From: Aquisalimonas sp.
GTDB lineage: Bacteria; Pseudomonadota; Gammaproteobacteria; Nitrococcales; Aquisalimonadaceae
Assembly (NCBI GenBank): GCA_007133445.1
Contig: SLMR01000028.1
Coordinates: 1 to 5,035 of the forward strand
DNA length: 5,035 nucleotides
Direction: 5' to 3'
A program made the translations under genes and the position numbers. The first letter of the stretch is position 1; each line of letters begins with the position of its first letter. The notes under the pieces were generated by a model. The model was not told where the DNA came from and did not search any database. It saw nothing but the letters and a program-made list of their open reading frames with translations. Below, piece after piece: positions 3,701-5,035 of the stretch.

Positions 3701-5035
3701 CTACCCGTCGTCGGCCTTGCCCATCCCTACGGCTTCGGCCGGCAGGATATGGCACCAGATACCGGCGCCCCCGGGTGCGAGCCGCACGACCTTCGTCTCC
3801 TTGATGTTGTCCGCAAGCCAGGCGCGTATGGCAGTCTTGCTGATGCGCTCGTGCTGGAGTAGCGCGTTGAACTCCTTGCGGTGGATCGCTACTTCCCCGT
3901 TGCCGAAGTTCCTGGCGATGGGGTCATCCACGACTTCTCCGAGATCCTTCTGACTGCGGCCCCAGTGGCACACGCGCTTGGAGTTCTGCGTCAGCCACTC
4001 GGCCAGGGCGTGCTCCGTGCGCTCCTGATCCGTGCGGGTGTCCTGCACGGCGGCCTCCAGCTCCGTCATGGCCTGCTTGACGATCTGGTAGGGGTCCATG
4101 TCGATGAGCCCGGCGGCCTTGGCAATAGTGCCGCCCACGAGCGCCGCAGCGGCTGTCCACAGCCCGAAGCGGTTGGCCTCGGCGATGATGTGCTGTTTCT
4201 TGATGAGCTGGCAGCAGCGCTCGAACATGGCCGGGATCTCACCGCGCAGCTTGGCGACTTCCTTGAGGAACGGCTCCGCGGCGACGCCGTGGTTGACCCG
4301 CATGATCTCGTCCACCCGGGCGCCATCCTTGCCGTCCATTACGTCCCAAAACGTCAGCTCCAGTATCCGCCGGCGGTGCGCTTCCTGCACGTCGCGCTGG
4401 TTGAACTCAAGTACCGGCAGGTTGGACGTGATGAAGGGCACGAGCTGCCAGGAGCCGGCCTGCCGGGACTGCCGCGTGCGGGTCAACGCCGCCTTGCCCT
4501 GCCCGTTGGCTGCAAGGTAGATGAACTCTGTGAGCTTGTGCGCCGGATACTCCGTGACCTCATCCAGCAGGTACGGCACATGGCGGTTACTGGTCAATTG
4601 CTGCTCCACCGCGTTCGCCGTGGCCGATGCGCCTTGGCCCAGTAAGTCCGGGTTGCCGTAGATACTCAGCGCCGTTCGGGCGGCGAGCGTCTTCCCGGCG
4701 CCACTGCGGCCCACAAGCGACACAACGGCTGACTGTGCGTTGACGAGGTGCAGGATGGGGCTACCGAACCCGCACAGCAGCGCGAAGGCGTGTCGGGCGT
4801 ACTTGGGCTTGTCCAGCAGCTTCATGCCCTCGCGCCACTGCTCCAGAGACCCGGAGGGTTTCACCCGGTGGATGGGGTTGCTGCTTTGCACGAGTGCAGG
4901 CTGGGCGCCGTCCTTGGTGATGACGCGATCGCCTACGACGAACCCCTCGTTATACCACCCCAGGTGCTCGTGGTACTCCCGGGCCCCCTGCTTCTTGAGC
5001 AGTTTCAGTGTGTACTGTCCGATATATGCCACGAG
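3701..5035 (-). CDS. DUF927-type AAA+ ATPase, phage replication helicase-like (5' end cut)
   Basis: At least 444 codons run off the right edge; the GTG at 5030-5032 is only the first possible start in view. The visible protein begins with a beta-rich segment ending EGFVVGDRVI and continues with GSLEQWREGMKLL, characteristic of DUF927 domains. Counting from that GTG, Walker A is GRSGAGKT (108-115), followed by LSIYGNPDLLGQGASATANA. Walker B is VPYLLDEV (152-159; Asp157, Glu158). AANGQGKAALTRTRQSRQAG follows. A sensor-like Asn lies in PFITSNLP (Asn204), and a possible arginine finger in HRRRILEL. The C-terminus is helical with a winged-helix-like end (ISKTAIRAWLADN...GIWCHI). DUF927 proteins are found in phages and plasmids, often fused to primase or TOPRIM domains. 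A primase part, if present, would lie beyond the edge. A role in DNA replication is inferred from family and fold. Confidence 0.9.
   Translation of the reverse strand, partial: LVAYIGQYTLKLLKKQGAREYHEHLGWYNEGFVVGDRVITKDGAQPALVQSSNPIHRVKPSGSLEQWREGMKLLDKPKYARHAFALLCGFGSPILHLVNAQSAVVSLVGRSGAGKTLAARTALSIYGNPDLLGQGASATANAVEQQLTSNRHVPYLLDEVTEYPAHKLTEFIYLAANGQGKAALTRTRQSRQAGSWQLVPFITSNLPVLEFNQRDVQEAHRRRILELTFWDVMDGKDGARVDEIMRVNHGVAAEPFLKEVAKLRGEIPAMFERCCQLIKKQHIIAEANRFGLWTAAAALVGGTIAKAAGLIDMDPYQIVKQAMTELEAAVQDTRTDQERTEHALAEWLTQNSKRVCHWGRSQKDLGEVVDDPIARNFGNGEVAIHRKEFNALLQHERISKTAIRAWLADNIKETKVVRLAPGGAGIWCHILPAEAVGMGKADDG

Noticed and set aside
3700..3760. Possible hairpin terminator at the convergent junction (GTCGGCC...GGCCGGC)
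   Set aside because: The arms pair imperfectly, lie inside the ATPase coding sequence and are not followed by a T-run on either strand.
3881..4645. 254-residue plus-strand ORF opposite the ATPase gene
   Set aside because: It lies wholly inside the well-supported DUF927 gene on the other strand and has typical antisense composition.

Overview
The window looks like part of a tailed bacteriophage or prophage with a GC-rich genome, probably from a Gram-negative (proteobacterial) host. The host inference rests on a complete Rz/Rz1-type spanin pair, which is needed to disrupt an outer membrane. The inner-membrane spanin overlaps an outer-membrane lipoprotein with a lipobox. The host genus and the phage family cannot be fixed from the sequence alone.

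Layout, left to right. (1) Bases 1 to about 285 contain no convincing plus-strand gene. The better protein reading is on the minus strand (an open, beta-rich, acidic fragment), and the coding strand appears to switch close to base 290. (2) Bases 293-1509 hold two consecutive tail-fibre-type genes. The first is a mostly coiled-coil fibre with an exact 21-bp (7-residue) tandem repeat. The second has an N-terminal module of the phage-fibre WRRGT...VHDG type and an AT-rich C-terminal tip. (3) Bases 1519-2191 hold two small genes of unknown function in the position usual for fibre-accessory or chaperone proteins. (4) Bases 2185-3294 are a compact lysis cassette: an M15-type peptidoglycan peptidase, a two-helix holin-like protein, an i-spanin and an o-spanin, all overlapping. 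(5) Bases 3295-3402 are a short intergenic stretch with a candidate extended -10 promoter and a 10-bp direct repeat. They precede a small membrane-anchored coiled-coil protein (3403-3696). (6) Bases 3701-5035 carry, on the minus strand and cut by the window edge, a DUF927-type AAA+ ATPase/helicase-like protein, presumably from the replication module.

The plus-strand genes from 293 to 3294 read as one late operon, with fibres and fibre accessories followed by lysis. Most junctions are start/stop overlaps or have Shine-Dalgarno sequences only a few bases away, which suggests translational coupling. The ATPase gene converges on it, with only four bases between the opposing stop codons and no recognisable terminator. 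No tRNA, CRISPR array, insertion sequence or attachment site was recognised. The most unusual points are the strand switch at the left edge, the composition break inside the second fibre gene, and the separately promoted membrane coiled-coil gene between the lysis and replication modules.
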